Of a stretch of 5,628 nt of DNA, positions 4,805 through 5,628 are shown piece by piece (position 1 is the first letter of the stretch; each line of letters begins with the position of its first letter). The stretch is taken from the NCBI GenBank assembly GCA_016202845.1, contig JACQNW010000007.1:1-5628 (forward strand). Direction: 5' to 3'. The notes below the pieces were generated by a model that saw only the letters and a program-made list of their open reading frames with translations, searched no databases and was not told the origin of the DNA. Both the position numbers and the translations under genes were made by a program. The stretch comes from Candidatus Aenigmatarchaeota archaeon (GTDB lineage Archaea; Aenigmatarchaeota; Aenigmatarchaeia; GW2011-AR5).

Positions 4805-4830
4805 GCTTTGCACCCTTTTCTGTTGCAAGC
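4805..4830 (+). terminator. Weak stem-loop after unknown B
   Basis: TGCA (4809-4812) pairs with TGCA (4824-4827) and is extended by G4805, C4806 and T4808 with A4828-C4830 around one bulged T. The loop holds CCCTTTTC. It begins six bases after the stop codon and could help end the transcript, but there is no T-run after the stem. Confidence 0.25.
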
Positions 4831-4831
4831 A

Positions 4832-4840
4832 TCCCAGCGC
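4832..4840 (+). repeat. tRNA-end direct repeat, copy 3 (shorter candidate att site)
   Basis: TCCCAGCGC matches 2336-2344 and 3725-3733 exactly. It falls in the spacer between unknown B and the Fic gene, the position expected for a third block boundary. Nine bases alone could be chance; the placement in a spacer and the two other copies make it worth recording. Confidence 0.42.
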
Positions 4841-4865
4841 CTCTATATGTCCACAAATTTTAATC

Positions 4866-4873
4866 TTTAAATA
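4866..4873 (+). promoter_or_regulatory. TATA box of the Fic gene
   Basis: TTTAAATA is centred 26.5 bases before the ATG at 4896, so the message should be leaderless. This spacing favours 4896 over the ATG at 4885, which opens only a four-codon frame. Confidence 0.65.
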
Positions 4874-4895
4874 TTTGTGCCCATATGTATTCCTT

Positions 4896-5628
4896 ATGAC
4901 ATATCACGAAGTTCAGGAAAGACAAGGGAAAAAGTACAATTACTTAGTAAAAACTGTAAGAAATGGAAAAAAATGGAAGAAACTAAGAAAATACATAGGT
5001 GAAGGTAGAATTACTGAGGACAGAATGAATGAAGCGCTAGAAAAGTTTGAAAACGGACTTCAAAAACACTACTACCTAACAGGCAGCCAAATAGAAGCCA
5101 TAGAAAATATAAAAATGAGATTTGAAGCATATCTAAAAAAAGGCGGCAAATCGGGGCTGGAAAATTTCAATGAATGGTTTTTTACTGAACTAACATATAA
5201 TTCAAATGCAATAGAAGGCACATCTCTTGGCTTGAAAGAAACTTCTATGATAATTAATGAAGGTATTGTGCCCAAAAATGCTAGTGTAAGGGAAGTAAAT
5301 GAAGCGCAAAATCAAAAAGAAGCTCTCAATTTTCTTTTAAAATACAGTGGCGAAATTAATGAAAAATTTATTCTAAAACTTCATTCTATAATTTTAAAAA
5401 ATATAGACGATGCTAATGCCGGTAAATATAGGCAAATTCCTGTCTTCATAGTAGGTTCAGATATCAGGTTTCCACAACATTCAAAAGTTCCAGAAATGGT
5501 CGATAATTTAGTGAAATGGTACAAATCAAGCAAAAAATTGACGCACCCTTTTGAACTTGCTGCATTGTTTTCAATGAAGTTTGTTTCCATTCACCCTTTT
5601 GTTGATGGAAATGGACGCTGTTCACGCC
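4896..5628 (+). CDS. fic: Fic-domain protein, probable AMP-transferase (3' end outside the window)
   Basis: The first 244 residues are present and the frame is still open at the window end. Fic enzymes transfer AMP, or less often another nucleotide-derived group, to hydroxyl side chains of target proteins. The signature HPFVDGNGR is at 233-241, with catalytic His233. SNAIEG at 103-108 fits the inhibitory helix motif [S/T]xxxE[G/N], with Glu107 expected to block ATP binding, so this looks like a self-inhibited class II Fic with an N-terminal inhibitor. GKYRQIPVFIVGSDIRFPQHSKVPEMV (176-202, in two parts) matches the target-binding flap region. Residues 1-36 are a Lys/Arg-rich strand segment ending KYIG, of unclear role. 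The usual C-terminal winged helix would lie beyond the window. It follows copy 3 of the tRNA-end repeat. Confidence 0.9.
   Translation, partial: MTYHEVQERQGKKYNYLVKTVRNGKKWKKLRKYIGEGRITEDRMNEALEKFENGLQKHYYLTGSQIEAIENIKMRFEAYLKKGGKSGLENFNEWFFTELTYNSNAIEGTSLGLKETSMIINEGIVPKNASVREVNEAQNQKEALNFLLKYSGEINEKFILKLHSIILKNIDDANAGKYRQIPVFIVGSDIRFPQHSKVPEMVDNLVKWYKSSKKLTHPFELAALFSMKFVSIHPFVDGNGRCSR

Noticed and set aside
1..5628. CRISPR array or insertion sequence
   Set aside because: No regularly spaced repeats, transposase-like protein or paired terminal inverted repeats with target duplications were seen.

Overview
The window reads as archaeal DNA, probably from a small-genome lineage of the DPANN type. 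Four things support an archaeon. The first gene is a Cbf5-type pseudouridine synthase, which acts on H/ACA guide RNPs. A tRNA-Ser gene is interrupted by introns, one with a bulge-helix-bulge fold. TTTAAATA-like boxes sit about 26 bases before several start codons, which suggests leaderless mRNAs. An AbrB-type antitoxin is present. The DPANN placement is inference from short proteins, tight spacing and A+T-rich spacers.

Layout. Bases 1-138 are an upstream region with an 11-bp inverted repeat beside the cbf5 promoter. cbf5 (139-990, +) is followed by a small Trm112/UPF0434-like zinc-ribbon gene (1055-1213, +). This meets a polytopic membrane-protein gene (1210-2067, -) head-on; their two stop codons share one CTAG. 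Next, divergent from the membrane gene, comes a tRNA-Ser(GGA) gene (2140-2343) split by two introns: 90 nt in the D-loop and 30 nt at the usual anticodon-loop site.

Downstream of the tRNA the content changes to accessory genes. They are a toxin-antitoxin pair (2397-2919, +), an unrecognised gene (2931-3638, -), an unrecognised gene (3777-4799, +) and the start of a Fic-domain gene (4896 to the window end, +). The last bases of the tRNA recur at 3722-3734 (13 bp identical) and 4832-4840 (9 bp identical), dividing this region into blocks. This is what repeated integration at a tRNA 3' end would leave behind, although no integrase lies in the window.

How it fits together. The left part is RNA and translation housekeeping: rRNA pseudouridylation, a methyltransferase partner protein and a serine tRNA. 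The right part looks like a small genomic island anchored at that tRNA, carrying stabilising or conflict genes (a toxin-antitoxin pair and a Fic AMP-transferase) and two uncharacterised proteins. The most unusual items are the doubly interrupted tRNA, whose two introns carry the same hairpin, and the tRNA-end repeats with their unknown genes.
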